From contig NZ_DASTPW010000050.1 of assembly GCF_035762065.1 (NCBI RefSeq), positions 124,001 through 188,000 on the forward strand: a stretch of 64,000 bases of DNA, written 5' to 3'. The translations under genes were made by a program, and so were the position numbers. The DNA is from Methylibium sp035762065 (lineage in GTDB: Bacteria; Pseudomonadota; Gammaproteobacteria; Burkholderiales; Burkholderiaceae_C). This document shows, piece after piece, positions 1 through 8,759 of the stretch. The notes beneath the pieces were generated by a model, which searched no databases, was not told the origin of the DNA, and worked only from the letters and a program-made list of their open reading frames with translations. Each line of letters begins with the position of its first letter. Within the stretch, counting starts at the first letter, position 1.

Positions 1-1363
1 CTGGGACCTGCTCGTCGCCGGCGTCGGCGGCACCGGCGTCGTCACCGTCGGCGCGGTGATCGCGATGGCGGCGCACCTCGAAGGCAAGGCCGCGAGCGTG
101 CTCGACTTCATGGGCTTCGCGCAGAAGGGCGGCTCGGTCCTGAGCTTCGTGCGGCTGGCCGACGTGCCGTCGCGGCTGAACCAGGTGCGCATCGACACGC
201 AGCAGGCCGACGCGATCCTCGCCTGCGACCTGGTCGTGGGCGCTTCGGCCGACGCGCTACAGACGGTGCGGCACGGCCGCACGCGCATCCTCGCCAACGT
301 GCACGGCATCCCGGTCGCCGAATCGCTGCGCAACCCCGATGCGCAGCTGAAGCCCGAGGCGCTGCTCGCCAAGATGCGCTTCGCCGCCGGCGCCGAGCAG
401 GTGCGGACCTTCGATGCGCAGGCGCTGGCGCTCGAATTCCTCGGCGACACCGTCACCGCCAACGTGCTCGCGATGGGCTGCGCGTGGCAGTGTGGCCTGG
501 TGCCGCTGAGCCTGGCGGCCATGGAGGCCGCGATCCGGCTCAACGGCGTCGCGATCGACGCCAACCTGCTCGCGTTCTCGCTCGGCCGGCTGGCCGCGGG
601 CGAGCCGGCCGCGCTCGACGCGCTGCGCGGCGCCGCCGCCGTCGTGCCCGCGCCCGAGACGCTCGACGCGCTGATCGCCCGCGCGATGCAGCACCTGAGC
701 GGCTACCAGAACGCCGCGTGGGCCGCGCGCTTCGAGCGCACGGTGCGCCGCGTCGAGCGGCACGAGCGCGCGCTGCTCGCGGCCGGCGCGCCGCTGTCGC
801 TAACCCCGGCGGTCGCACGCAGCCTGCTCAAGCTGATGGCCTACAAGGACGAGTACGAGGTCGCCCGGCTCTACACCGACGGGCGCTTCCGCCGCCGGCT
901 CGAGGAGCAGTTCGACGGCCCGGTGAAGCTCGAATTCCACCTCGCGCCGCCGCTGCTCGCGCGCCCGAAGGACGGCCGGCCGCCGCGCAAGATGGTGTTC
1001 GGCGGCTGGATGCTCGGCGCGATGAAGTGGCTCGCGCGCGGCAAGGCGCTGCGCGGCACGCCGCTCGATCCCTTCGGCTACACCGAGGAGCGCCGGCTCG
1101 AACGTGCGCAGATCGTCCGGTACGAGGCGCTGATCGACACGCTGCTCGACGGCCTCGATGCCGACCGGCTGGGCCTCGCGACGCAGATCGCTGCGCTGGC
1201 GCAGCGCGTGCGCGGCTTCGGCCACGTGAAGATCGCGAACCTCGCGCTGGCGCGCACGCGCGAGGCCGAGCTGCTGCACCGCTTCGATCCGCAGCGCTTC
1301 GCGAAGCCGCAGGCGCCGGCCGCGGCCGGTCAGTTCAAGGGCATCGCGGTGGTCGGCGGCTGA
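1..1363 (+). CDS. Indolepyruvate ferredoxin oxidoreductase, C-terminal part (5' end outside window)
   Basis: The reading frame is open from base 2 to the TGA at 1361-1363, so about 453 residues of a larger protein are present. The fragment opens with a glycine-rich GVGGTGVVTVG nucleotide-binding loop, then FMGFAQKGGSV, as in the gamma (IorB-like) domain of 2-oxoacid:ferredoxin oxidoreductases. The remaining ~250 residues match the extra C-terminal region of the long fused proteobacterial indolepyruvate oxidoreductases. The family oxidatively decarboxylates aryl pyruvates from aromatic amino acid transamination to aryl-acetyl-CoA in the cytoplasm. The TPP and 4Fe-4S domains would lie upstream, outside the window. 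It converges on an Lrp-type regulator gene 10 bases away. Confidence 0.88.
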   Translation, partial: WDLLVAGVGGTGVVTVGAVIAMAAHLEGKAASVLDFMGFAQKGGSVLSFVRLADVPSRLNQVRIDTQQADAILACDLVVGASADALQTVRHGRTRILANVHGIPVAESLRNPDAQLKPEALLAKMRFAAGAEQVRTFDAQALALEFLGDTVTANVLAMGCAWQCGLVPLSLAAMEAAIRLNGVAIDANLLAFSLGRLAAGEPAALDALRGAAAVVPAPETLDALIARAMQHLSGYQNAAWAARFERTVRRVERHERALLAAGAPLSLTPAVARSLLKLMAYKDEYEVARLYTDGRFRRRLEEQFDGPVKLEFHLAPPLLARPKDGRPPRKMVFGGWMLGAMKWLARGKALRGTPLDPFGYTEERRLERAQIVRYEALIDTLLDGLDADRLGLATQIAALAQRVRGFGHVKIANLALARTREAELLHRFDPQRFAKPQAPAAAGQFKGIAVVGG

Positions 1364-1373
1364 CCGGGGCGCC

Positions 1374-1910
1374 TCAGGTCTTCGGCGCGGGCCGGCGCCG
1401 CGGCAGCGGGCCCGCGCCGCCGGCGCCGCGCGGGATCAGGTCGTCGATCGGCAGCACCGAGGTCGACTTGACCTCGCGCAGCACGATGCTCGAATGCACG
1501 TGCGTGACCCCCGGCAGCCGCACGATCGTGCCCTGCAGCAGCCGCTCGAAGTGCTTGACGTCGGTGGCCAGCACGTTGAGCACGTAGTCGGTTTCGCCGG
1601 TGGTCGAGACGCAGCGCACGATGTTCGGGTCGGCCTTCACCGCGTCCTCGAAGCGCTGCACCACGTCGTCGCTGTGCTTCGCGAGGTTCACGCCGACCAT
1701 CACGTTCAGCGCAAGCCCCACCTGCTCGGGATCGACGTGTGCGCTGTAGCCGGTGATGACCCCGGCTTCCTCCATCTCGCGGATGCGCTTCCAGCACGGC
1801 GTCGCCGACAGCCCGACCGCCTCCGACAGCTGCTGCACCGTCTGGCGCGAATCGCGCTGCAGCTCGATCAGCAGCTTCAGGCTGTAGGCGTCGAGGGCGG
1901 GCGGGTTCAT
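1374..1910 (-). CDS. Lrp/AsnC family transcriptional regulator
   Basis: 178 residues. The N-terminal ~60 residues form an AsnC-type winged helix (LDAYSLKLLIELQRDSRQTV, then LSEAVGLSATPCWKRIREME), followed by a RAM/AsnC_trans_reg ligand domain with TTGETDYVLNV and LPGVTHVHSSIVL. The last ~20 residues are a proline/arginine-rich tail. Start chosen at the ATG (1908-1910) because the conserved Lrp N terminus begins there; the frame stays open far upstream without similarity. Family members sense amino acids. Its neighbour on the left is an aromatic amino acid catabolic enzyme, so local control of that gene is plausible but only inferred. It is divergent from the hydrolase at 2040. Confidence 0.9.
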   Translation of the reverse strand: MNPPALDAYSLKLLIELQRDSRQTVQQLSEAVGLSATPCWKRIREMEEAGVITGYSAHVDPEQVGLALNVMVGVNLAKHSDDVVQRFEDAVKADPNIVRCVSTTGETDYVLNVLATDVKHFERLLQGTIVRLPGVTHVHSSIVLREVKSTSVLPIDDLIPRGAGGAGPLPRRRPAPKT

Positions 1911-2039
1911 CGGGTCTCCCGGGTCGGGCGGCGGTGCGGATCGGAAGGCTCGTTCATCGGGACGGCGGCAGGCTTCGGGCGGGCGGTCGATGCTAGCGAG
2001 CGCCGCTCTTCCGTCACGCGCGACGGCGACACTGCGCGC

Positions 2040-2891
2040 GTGCTGCACAGCGCCCCGCCCGCATCGCTCACCACCGCCGACGGCCTGCGGCTGCACCTGC
2101 GGCACTGGCCCTGCGAGACCGCGCGCGGCACCGTGCTGCTGGTGCACGGCCTCGGCGAGCACGCCGGCCGCTACGGGCACGTGGCGGCCGCGCTCGCGCA
2201 GGCCGGCTTCGAGACGGTCGCGCACGACCAGCGCGGCCACGGCCGCTCCGAAGGCGCCCGCGGCGACATCGCCCGGCCGCATGCGCTGCTCGACGACCTC
2301 GCGCGCGTGATCGACGCGCTGCGCGCGCGCCGCGACGGCCCGCTGCTGCTGCTTGGCCACAGCCTGGGCGGCGCGGTCGCCGCGCGCTTCGTCGCCGGCG
2401 CGCTCGAAGGGCCGGGGCCGGCCTGGGCTCGCAAGGTGGAGGCTCTGGTGCTGTCGTCGCCCGCGCTCGCCGCCGAGCTGCGGCCGACGCAGCGGCTGCT
2501 GCTCGCCTTCGGCAGCCGCTTCGCGCCGCATCTGGCGGCGAACAACGGGCTCGATCCGGCCTGGGTCAGCCGCGATCCGGCGGTGGTGGCGGCCTACCGG
2601 GCCGATGCGCTGGTGCACGACCGCATCACGCCGATGCTCGCGCGCTTCACGCTCGACGCCGGCGAACGGGTGCGCGCGGATGCGGCGCGCTGGCGCGTGC
2701 CGACGCTCCTGATGTGGGCTGGCGCCGACCGTTGCGTGCGTCCGGCCGGCAGCGCCGCGTTCGCGGCCGCGGCGCCGCTGGGCGTCGTCGCCGCCCGGCG
2801 CTTCGACGGCCTCGCCCACGAGCTCTTCAACGAGCCGGAGCGAGCCCGCGTGTTCGAGACGCTGGCCGACTGGCTGGCACGCCAGCGCTGA
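2040..2891 (+). CDS. Alpha/beta hydrolase, monoacylglycerol lipase / lysophospholipase type
   Basis: 283 residues from a GTG at 2040. Core features of the serine-aminopeptidase S33 (Hydrolase_4) family are visible: oxyanion region LLVHGLGEHAGRY near residue 35, then DQRGHGRSEG, nucleophile elbow GHSLGG near residue 105, catalytic Asp in WAGADRCV and His in FDGLAHELFNE near the C terminus. The family cleaves fatty acyl esters of glycerol or lysophospholipids; substrate cannot be read from sequence. No signal peptide is evident, so it is probably cytoplasmic. There is no in-frame ATG near the domain start, which is why GTG is proposed. The frame is open farther upstream, so the start is the least certain part. 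Confidence 0.82.
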   Translation: MLHSAPPASLTTADGLRLHLRHWPCETARGTVLLVHGLGEHAGRYGHVAAALAQAGFETVAHDQRGHGRSEGARGDIARPHALLDDLARVIDALRARRDGPLLLLGHSLGGAVAARFVAGALEGPGPAWARKVEALVLSSPALAAELRPTQRLLLAFGSRFAPHLAANNGLDPAWVSRDPAVVAAYRADALVHDRITPMLARFTLDAGERVRADAARWRVPTLLMWAGADRCVRPAGSAAFAAAAPLGVVAARRFDGLAHELFNEPERARVFETLADWLARQR

Positions 2892-2932
2892 TCCGGCAAG
2901 CGCGGTCACTCCGCGTTGGCCGAGCACGACAG

Positions 2933-2950
2933 CCTGTCAGGCTTGACAGG
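2933..2950. promoter_or_regulatory. Perfect inverted repeat overlapping a TTGACA box
   Basis: CCTGTCA-GGCT-TGACAGG: 7-base arms and a 4-base spacer, about 80 bases before the GTG at 3030. A TTGACA hexamer (2943-2948) lies in the right arm. No well-spaced -10 box was found. The shape suits an operator, and it loosely resembles LuxR/AHL lux boxes; identity is not established. Confidence 0.4.
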
Positions 2951-3029
2951 TGTGCGCCGACCGAGCGCTGGCTAAGGTGCGCTTCAACGCCGGCTAACCG
3001 ATCGGCGTCAATCCCTAAAGGAGAGGATC

Positions 3030-3842
3030 GTGATCAGCGACGAGTTCATCCGCACCGGCGACCTGCAGGACATCGCCAGCTACCCCGCCTGGGCGCAGGA
3101 CATGGTCGGGAGCTGCGCCGACGCCCGCGAGCGCGTCGCCAACCACGCGCTGTTCCACCACATGCGCGACGCCGAGCTCGACGCCAGCCAGGCCAGCACT
3201 TTCCTCGTCGGCGTCTGGCCGGTGATCGAGCAGTTCCCGCAGTACATGGCGCAGAACCTCCTGAAGGTGCAGTTCGGCCGCACGCGCGGCCACGACGAGG
3301 CGCGCCGCTACCTGATCCGCAACATCCGCGTCGAGCAGAACCACGCCGACCACTGGCTCGAATGGGCGCTGGCCAGCGGCGTCGAGCGCGAGGACCTGCT
3401 GCACGGCGAGGTGCCGGCCGAGACGCACGCGCTCGCGCACTGGTGCTGGCATACCTGCGAGCGCGACTCGCTGGCCGCCGGCATGGCCGCGACGAACTAC
3501 GCGATCGAGGGCGTCACCGGCGACTGGTCGGCGCTGGTGTGCTCGAAGACCGACTACGAGCTGAGCTTCGACACCAGCGTGCGCGCCAAGGCGATGAAGT
3601 GGCTCAAGCTGCACGCCCGCTACGACGACGAGCACCCCTGGGAGGCGCTCGAGATCATCTGCAAGGTGATGGGCAGCAACCCGACGGTGCGCGGCGCGGC
3701 GCTCATCCGCTCGCGCGTCATCACGAGCTACGAGTACATGCGGCTGACGCTGGACCACTGCCTCGAAGCCCAGGAAGTGGTGTCGCGGCCGGCGCCGCTG
3801 ATCTCGCTGGCGGACTACGCGCAGGAGCGCAAGCGCGCCTGA
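3030..3842 (+). CDS. TenA/PqqC-like (haem-oxygenase fold) iron-containing redox enzyme family protein
   Basis: 270 residues. The GTG start is fixed by a strong Shine-Dalgarno AAAGGAGAGG at 3018-3027. The protein is all-helical in appearance, with acidic/histidine motifs spaced as in the TenA/PqqC haem-oxygenase-like fold: VEQNHADHWLEWA near residue 100, HALAHWCWHT near 140, NYAIEGVTGDW near 160, and ARYDDEHPWEALEIICK near 200. Those Glu/His residues are candidates for a di-iron site as in HDO-type oxygenases of this superfamily. True TenA thiaminases are ~220 residues, and no thi or pqq genes are adjacent, so thiamin salvage or PQQ synthesis is not supported. Substrate unknown; probably cytoplasmic. 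Confidence 0.72.
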   Translation: MISDEFIRTGDLQDIASYPAWAQDMVGSCADARERVANHALFHHMRDAELDASQASTFLVGVWPVIEQFPQYMAQNLLKVQFGRTRGHDEARRYLIRNIRVEQNHADHWLEWALASGVEREDLLHGEVPAETHALAHWCWHTCERDSLAAGMAATNYAIEGVTGDWSALVCSKTDYELSFDTSVRAKAMKWLKLHARYDDEHPWEALEIICKVMGSNPTVRGAALIRSRVITSYEYMRLTLDHCLEAQEVVSRPAPLISLADYAQERKRA

Positions 3843-3846
3843 GGCC

Positions 3847-3880
3847 CGCGCCTACTCCCGCCTGCGCGGGCGTAGGCGCG
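3847..3880. terminator. Bidirectional hairpin between convergent genes
   Basis: Nine-base arms CGCGCCTAC / GTAGGCGCG enclose one mismatch and a second 5-base stem CCCGC / GCGGG with a CTGC loop. It occupies the gap between the stop codons at 3842 and 3882. There is no T run, as is common in this GC-rich sequence. Confidence 0.6.
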
Positions 3881-3881
3881 C

Positions 3882-5345
3882 TCAGCGTGCTGCGAGCGCC
3901 GCGTCCGGCGCCGACCAGCCGCCGCCGAGCGCGCGATAGACGCCCACCAGCGAGGTCGCCGTCGCCACCCGCGCCTGCACGAGCTGGTCGCGCTGGCTCA
4001 GCACCTCGCGCTCGGCGTCGAGCACCACCAGGAAGTCGGTGACGCCGGCGTCGAAGCGCTTGCGGGCGAGGTCGGCGGCTTCCTCGGCGCTGCGGGCGGC
4101 GACATCGAGCTTGTCGGCGCGCTGCGCGTTGCGGTTGAAGCCGCTGAAGGCGCCTTCGGTCTCCTCGAGTGCGAGGGCGACCGTCTGCTCGTAGTTCGCC
4201 AGGCTCTGCTGCGCGCGCGCTTCCGTCGCGGCGATGCGCGAGCGGATCGCGCCCAGGTCGAACGGCGTCCAGGTGACGCCGACGCCGAGCGAGTAAATGC
4301 CCGATTCGCTCTTGCCGAGGTTGCCTGCGGTCGCCGCGTTCAGGCCGAGCAGGCCCGACAGCGACAGGCGCGGGAACAGCTCGGTCTTCGCGACGCCGAT
4401 GCTGGCGGTGCTCGCCGCGAGCTGGCGTTCGGCCGAGATGACGTCGGGCCGGCGTTGCAGCCACTGCTCCGGCGTGCCCAGCGGCAGCGTCGCGAGGTCG
4501 GTCGCCGGCAGGCCGGGCATCGGCGCCGGCGTGCCGAGCTGCGCGAGCACCGCGCGCGGCGGCTGCGCGGTCAGCGTCGCCAGCCGGAACGCGGCGAGCT
4601 CGATGCCGCTCTGCAAGGCCGGCAGCTGGGCCTCGGTCGAGGCGACCAGCGCACTGGCACGCGCCACGTCGAGCTGCGTGCCGCGGCCGGCGTCGAGGCG
4701 CTTGCTGGTCAGATCGAAGGCCGAGCGCTGGTTGACCAGCCCCGCCTCGGTGACCTGCAGCCGCTGCTGCAGGCCGCGCAACTCGAGGTAGTTGCGCGCG
4801 ACTTCGGCGGCGATCGAGGTGTGCGCCGCGTACAGGCCGGCCTCGCTCGCGCTCACCAGCGCCGCGGCAGCCTCGCTCTGCCGGCGGAAGCGGCCGAACA
4901 GGTCGAGCTCCCAGTTCGCGACGAAGCCGGCGTCGTAGACGGTACCGGTGCGCTCGCTGCGCGAGAAGCCGGGCTGCTGGGTGATCGGCGTGACCGAGCG
5001 CGTGACGCCGCCGGTCAGGCCCAGGCCCGGCCGCGCCGCGGCATCGGCCTCGCCCTGGTTTGCGCGCGCTTCCTGCAGGCGCGCCTGCGCGATGCGCACG
5101 TCGCCGTTCGCGGTGAGCGCGCGCTCGATCAGCCCGTTCAGCGCGGGATCGCCGAAGCCGCGCCAGAAGCTGGCGATGTCGGCCGAGGCCGGCTGCGCGT
5201 TGACCGCGCTCGCGCCGGCGTTGACGAAGCCGCTGCCGTCGAGCGTGCTCGCCGGGCGCTGGTAGTCGGGCCCGAGGGCGCAGCCCGCGAGCAGTGCCGC
5301 CGCCGCCAGGGCGGTGATCCGGAAGTCCATCGCCCGCTCAGACAT
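3882..5345 (-). CDS. RND efflux outer-membrane lipoprotein channel (OprM/NodT family)
   Basis: 487 residues, close to the usual ~480. A lipobox LLAGC places the lipidated cysteine at residue 22, followed by ALGPDYQRP, the family's typical N terminus. Two OEP repeats follow (roughly residues 75-260 and 285-470), with the diagnostic WLQRRPDVISAERQLAAS. It is the outer-membrane tunnel of the tripartite pump encoded upstream. Its ATG overlaps the pump stop by eight bases (ATGTCTGA), and a purine-rich GAAGGGGG seven bases before this ATG favours it over the internal ATG at 5330. Third gene of the operon. Confidence 0.93.
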   Translation of the reverse strand: MSERAMDFRITALAAAALLAGCALGPDYQRPASTLDGSGFVNAGASAVNAQPASADIASFWRGFGDPALNGLIERALTANGDVRIAQARLQEARANQGEADAAARPGLGLTGGVTRSVTPITQQPGFSRSERTGTVYDAGFVANWELDLFGRFRRQSEAAAALVSASEAGLYAAHTSIAAEVARNYLELRGLQQRLQVTEAGLVNQRSAFDLTSKRLDAGRGTQLDVARASALVASTEAQLPALQSGIELAAFRLATLTAQPPRAVLAQLGTPAPMPGLPATDLATLPLGTPEQWLQRRPDVISAERQLAASTASIGVAKTELFPRLSLSGLLGLNAATAGNLGKSESGIYSLGVGVTWTPFDLGAIRSRIAATEARAQQSLANYEQTVALALEETEGAFSGFNRNAQRADKLDVAARSAEEAADLARKRFDAGVTDFLVVLDAEREVLSQRDQLVQARVATATSLVGVYRALGGGWSAPDAALAAR

Positions 5346-8300
5346 CGCCGTCCCCCTTCACTTGCTGCCGCGGCGCGCTGCTCAGCGTGCCGCCACCGGT
5401 GCCCAGCGGCGGCTTCCTGGAAGCCTCGCGCTCGGCCTTGCCGCGTCGCAGCAGCATGTAGAACACGGGGGTCAGGAAGATGCCGAACAGCGTCACGCCG
5501 ACCATCCCCGAGAACACCGCGATGCCCATCGCGCGGCGCATCTCGCTGCCGGCGCCGGAGCCGAGGATCAGCGGGATCACGCCGGCGCAGAACGCGATCG
5601 AGGTCATCAGGATCGGGCGCAGCCGCATGCGGCAGGCGTGCAGGATCGCGTCGCGCAGCTTCTCGCCGCGTTCCTCCAGCTCCTTCGCGAACTCGACGAT
5701 CAGGATCGCGTTCTTGCACGCCAGGCCGACCAGCACCACCAGCGCCACCTGCGTGAAGATGTTCAGGTCGCCCGGCTGCATGAACGGCGGGAAGCTCGAC
5801 AGCCACACGCCGAACAGCGCCGCGAGCACGCCCATCGGCACGATCAGCACGATCACCATCGGCAGGCTCCAGCTCTCGTACTGCGCGGCGAGCACCAGGA
5901 TCACGAGCAGCACCGCGATCGACATCACCGCCGCGAGGATCGGCACGTCGATCGACGTGCCGGGCAGCGTGATGCTGCGCGTCAGCCGGTCCTGGTAGCT
6001 CAGCTCGGTCCATTCGTAGCTCATGCCGCGCGGCAGCGTCCGCTTGAGCAGCTGCTCGATCTCGGCCTCGGCCTGGCCGGACGAGAATCCCGGGTTCGCC
6101 GCGCCGTTGATGTCGGCCGAGGGGTAGCCGTTGTAGCGGGTGACCCGCGTCGGCCCGAAGGTCGGCTCCACCGTCATCAGCGCGCCGAGCGGCACCATCT
6201 CGCCGGCGCCGTTGCGCGTCTTCAGGCTGGTGATGGCGGCGGCGTCGGCGCGAAACGGCGCGTCGGCCTGCACGATGACCTGGTAGGTCTTGCCGAACTG
6301 GGTGAAGTCGTTGACGTAGAGCGAGCCGAGGTTGACCTGCATCGTGTCGTAGATGTCGGTCAGCGCGATGCCCATCTGCTTGGCGCGCGTGCGGTCGACG
6401 TTCGCGAACAGCTGCGGCACGTTGATGTCGTAGGTCGAGAACGGCGTGCCGATCGAGGACTGCGGGTTGCCGTAGACCTGCCCGAGCACCCCCCAGACGC
6501 TGCCGAACAGCGCCTGCTCGCCGAGGCCCGTGCGGTCCTGCACCTGGAGCTTGAAGCCGCCCGCGGTACCGACGCCGTCGACGCCCGGCGGCGGCACGAC
6601 GAACATGCGCGCGCCCTGGATCTGCTGGATCGCGCCGTTGACCTGCCCGAGGATCGCGTCCTTGCTTAGCTGCGCCGAGGTGCGCTGCTCGAACGGCGCC
6701 AGGCCGAAGAACACGATGCCCTCGTTCGGCGCGGCCGAGAAGCCGGCGATCGACAGGCCCGGGAAGGCCACCGAATCGACGATGCCCGGCACCTTCAGCG
6801 CGATCTCGCTCATCTCGCGGATCACCTTGTCGGTGCGGTCGAGCGTGGCGCCGGCCGGCAGCTGCGCGATGCCGATCAGGTACTGCTTGTCGGGCGCCGG
6901 CACGAAGCCGGACGGGATGCGTGTGAACAGCAGCGCGGTCAGCGCGAGCAGCACCGCGTAGACGGCCATCGCGATCGTCTTGCGCCCGAGGATGCCGGCG
7001 ACGCCGCGGCCGTAGCCGTCGCTGCGCCGCTTGAACCAGCCGTTGAACCAGCGGAAGAAGGGGCCGAAGAGCTTGTCCATGCCCTTCGTGAGCCGGTCCT
7101 TCGGCGCGTCGTGCGGCCGCAACAGCAGCGCCGAGAGCGCGGGCGACAGGGTCAGCGAGTTGAACGCCGAGATCACCGTGCTGATCGCGATCGTCACCGC
7201 GAACTGCTTGTAGAACTGGCCCGTCAGACCCGGCACGAAGGCCAGCGGCACGAACACCGCACAGAGGACAAGCGCGATCGCGATGATCGGCCCCGAGACC
7301 TCCTGCATCGCCTTGACCGTCGCGTCGTGCGCGGAGAGGCCGCTCTCGATGTTGCGCTCGACGTTCTCGACCACCACGATCGCGTCGTCGACCACGATGC
7401 CGATCGCGAGCACCAGGCCGAACAGCGTCAGCGTGTTGATCGAATAGCCGAGCAGCAGCAGGAAGGCGAAGGTGCCGACGATCGACACCGGCACCGCGAG
7501 CAGCGGGATGATCGACGCGCGCCAGGTCTGCAGGAAGACGATCACCACCAGCACGACCAGCAGCACCGCCTCGATCAGCGTCTCGACGACCTTCTCGATC
7601 GAGGTCTGCACGAAGCGCGTCGGGTCGTAGACGATCGAGTAGCCGACGCCGGGCGGGAAGTTGGCTTTCAGCCGCTCCATCGTCGCGCGCACGTCGTTCG
7701 ACAAGGCCAGCGCGTTCGAGCCCGGCGCCTGGAAGATCGCGATCGCCGCGGCTTCCTTGTTGTTGAGCAGGCTGCGCAGCGAATAGGTGCCCGCCGAAAG
7801 CTCGACGCGGCCGAGGTCGCGGATGCGGATCAGCCCGCCGGTCGCCGGGTCGGTGCGCACGATGATGTCGGCGAACTCGCTCTCGCTGGTCAGGCGCCCC
7901 TGCGTGTTGACGGCGAGCTGGAACTCGGTGCCGGTCGGCGCCGGCGGCGCGCCGACGGTGCCGGCGGCGACCTGCGCGTTCTGCTCGCGGATCGATGCGA
8001 TCACCTCGGCGGTGGTGATGCCGCGCGCGGCCAGCTTGCCCGGGTCGAGCCAGACGCGCATCGCGTAGTCGCCGGCGCCGAACAGCTGCACGCTGCCCAT
8101 GCCGGAGAGGCGCAGCAGCTCGTCGCGCACGTTGAGCTGGCCGTAGTTGCGCAGGTAGAGCGCGTCGCGCGCGCCGTCGGTCGAGATCAGGTGCACGACC
8201 ATCGTCAGGTTCGGCGTCGACTTCTCGGTCGTCACGCCGATCTGCCGCACGATCTCGGGCAGCCGCGGCAGCGCGCGGTTGATGCGGTTCTGCACCGCGG

Positions 8301-8619
8301 TCTCGGCGGCTTCCGGGCTGGTGCCGATCTTGAAGGTGACGGTCAGCGTCATGCTGCCGTCGGCGGTGCCCTGGCTGTCGAAGTACAGCAGGTTGTCGAT
8401 GCCGTTGATCTGTTCCTCGAGCGGCGTGGCCACCGTCTCGGAGATCACGCGCGGGTTCGCGCCCGGGTACTGCGCGCGCACCACCACCTGCGGCGGCGCG
8501 ACCTCGGGGTACTCCGAGATCGGCAGGTTGAAGATCGCCAGCAGGCCGGCGAGGAAGACCATGATCGACAGCACCGCGGCGAAGCGCGGGCGGTCGATGA
8601 AGAAGCGGGAGATGTCCAT
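5338..8619 (-). CDS. RND multidrug efflux pump, HAE1 family (MexF/AcrB type)
   Basis: 1093 residues, a little longer than the ~1050 norm. The N terminus MDISRFFIDRPRFAAV is the standard start of TM1. The proton-relay aspartates are present in TM4 (IGIVVDDAIVVVEN) and the lysine in TM10 (LACKNAILIVEF). Duplicated RND porter halves and 12 predicted TM segments fit an inner-membrane proton-driven drug/solvent exporter. Overall wording is closest to MexF-like pumps (inference from memory). The frame remains open upstream through a tandem repeat as an apparent 35-residue extension; the conserved start argues for the ATG at 8617-8619. Adaptor gene upstream, channel gene downstream. Confidence 0.95.
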   Translation of the reverse strand: MDISRFFIDRPRFAAVLSIMVFLAGLLAIFNLPISEYPEVAPPQVVVRAQYPGANPRVISETVATPLEEQINGIDNLLYFDSQGTADGSMTLTVTFKIGTSPEAAETAVQNRINRALPRLPEIVRQIGVTTEKSTPNLTMVVHLISTDGARDALYLRNYGQLNVRDELLRLSGMGSVQLFGAGDYAMRVWLDPGKLAARGITTAEVIASIREQNAQVAAGTVGAPPAPTGTEFQLAVNTQGRLTSESEFADIIVRTDPATGGLIRIRDLGRVELSAGTYSLRSLLNNKEAAAIAIFQAPGSNALALSNDVRATMERLKANFPPGVGYSIVYDPTRFVQTSIEKVVETLIEAVLLVVLVVIVFLQTWRASIIPLLAVPVSIVGTFAFLLLLGYSINTLTLFGLVLAIGIVVDDAIVVVENVERNIESGLSAHDATVKAMQEVSGPIIAIALVLCAVFVPLAFVPGLTGQFYKQFAVTIAISTVISAFNSLTLSPALSALLLRPHDAPKDRLTKGMDKLFGPFFRWFNGWFKRRSDGYGRGVAGILGRKTIAMAVYAVLLALTALLFTRIPSGFVPAPDKQYLIGIAQLPAGATLDRTDKVIREMSEIALKVPGIVDSVAFPGLSIAGFSAAPNEGIVFFGLAPFEQRTSAQLSKDAILGQVNGAIQQIQGARMFVVPPPGVDGVGTAGGFKLQVQDRTGLGEQALFGSVWGVLGQVYGNPQSSIGTPFSTYDINVPQLFANVDRTRAKQMGIALTDIYDTMQVNLGSLYVNDFTQFGKTYQVIVQADAPFRADAAAITSLKTRNGAGEMVPLGALMTVEPTFGPTRVTRYNGYPSADINGAANPGFSSGQAEAEIEQLLKRTLPRGMSYEWTELSYQDRLTRSITLPGTSIDVPILAAVMSIAVLLVILVLAAQYESWSLPMVIVLIVPMGVLAALFGVWLSSFPPFMQPGDLNIFTQVALVVLVGLACKNAILIVEFAKELEERGEKLRDAILHACRMRLRPILMTSIAFCAGVIPLILGSGAGSEMRRAMGIAVFSGMVGVTLFGIFLTPVFYMLLRRGKAEREASRKPPLGTGGGTLSSAPRQQVKGDGDV

Positions 8620-8620
8620 C

Positions 8621-8728
8621 GTGGGCCTCGGTAGACGGTCAGACGCGGCAGCCGGTGCGAAGCAAGGCAACCGGGTGGGCTTGGGCGAACGGTCGGACGC
8701 GACAGCCGCTGCGCAGCGAGGCACTCGC
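8621..8728. repeat. Tandem duplication of a 54-base unit upstream of the RND pump gene
   Basis: Two diverged 54-base units, starting at 8621 and 8675, lie directly before the pump ATG. Both begin GTGGGC and share ACGGTC(A/G)GACGCG(G/A)CAGCCG about 14 bases in. Across the best 36 bases there are about five mismatches. 54 is a multiple of three, so the frame is unbroken through both copies. Confidence 0.6.
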
Positions 8729-8759
8729 GGTCATGTCGGTGCAGACGGTGCGGGTCGGG

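Noticed and set aside
3030..3842. Assignment as thiaminase TenA or PqqC
   Set aside because: Longer than TenA, lacks nearby thi or pqq genes, and the substrate-specific motifs cannot be confirmed by eye.
5314..6669. A long plus-strand frame over the channel and pump genes
   Set aside because: Antisense shadow of two conserved genes with no motif of its own.
7111..8634. A ~500-codon plus-strand frame opposite the RND pump
   Set aside because: Composition is dominated by Arg, His, Asp and Gln, a mirror of the pump gene; no domain is recognisable.
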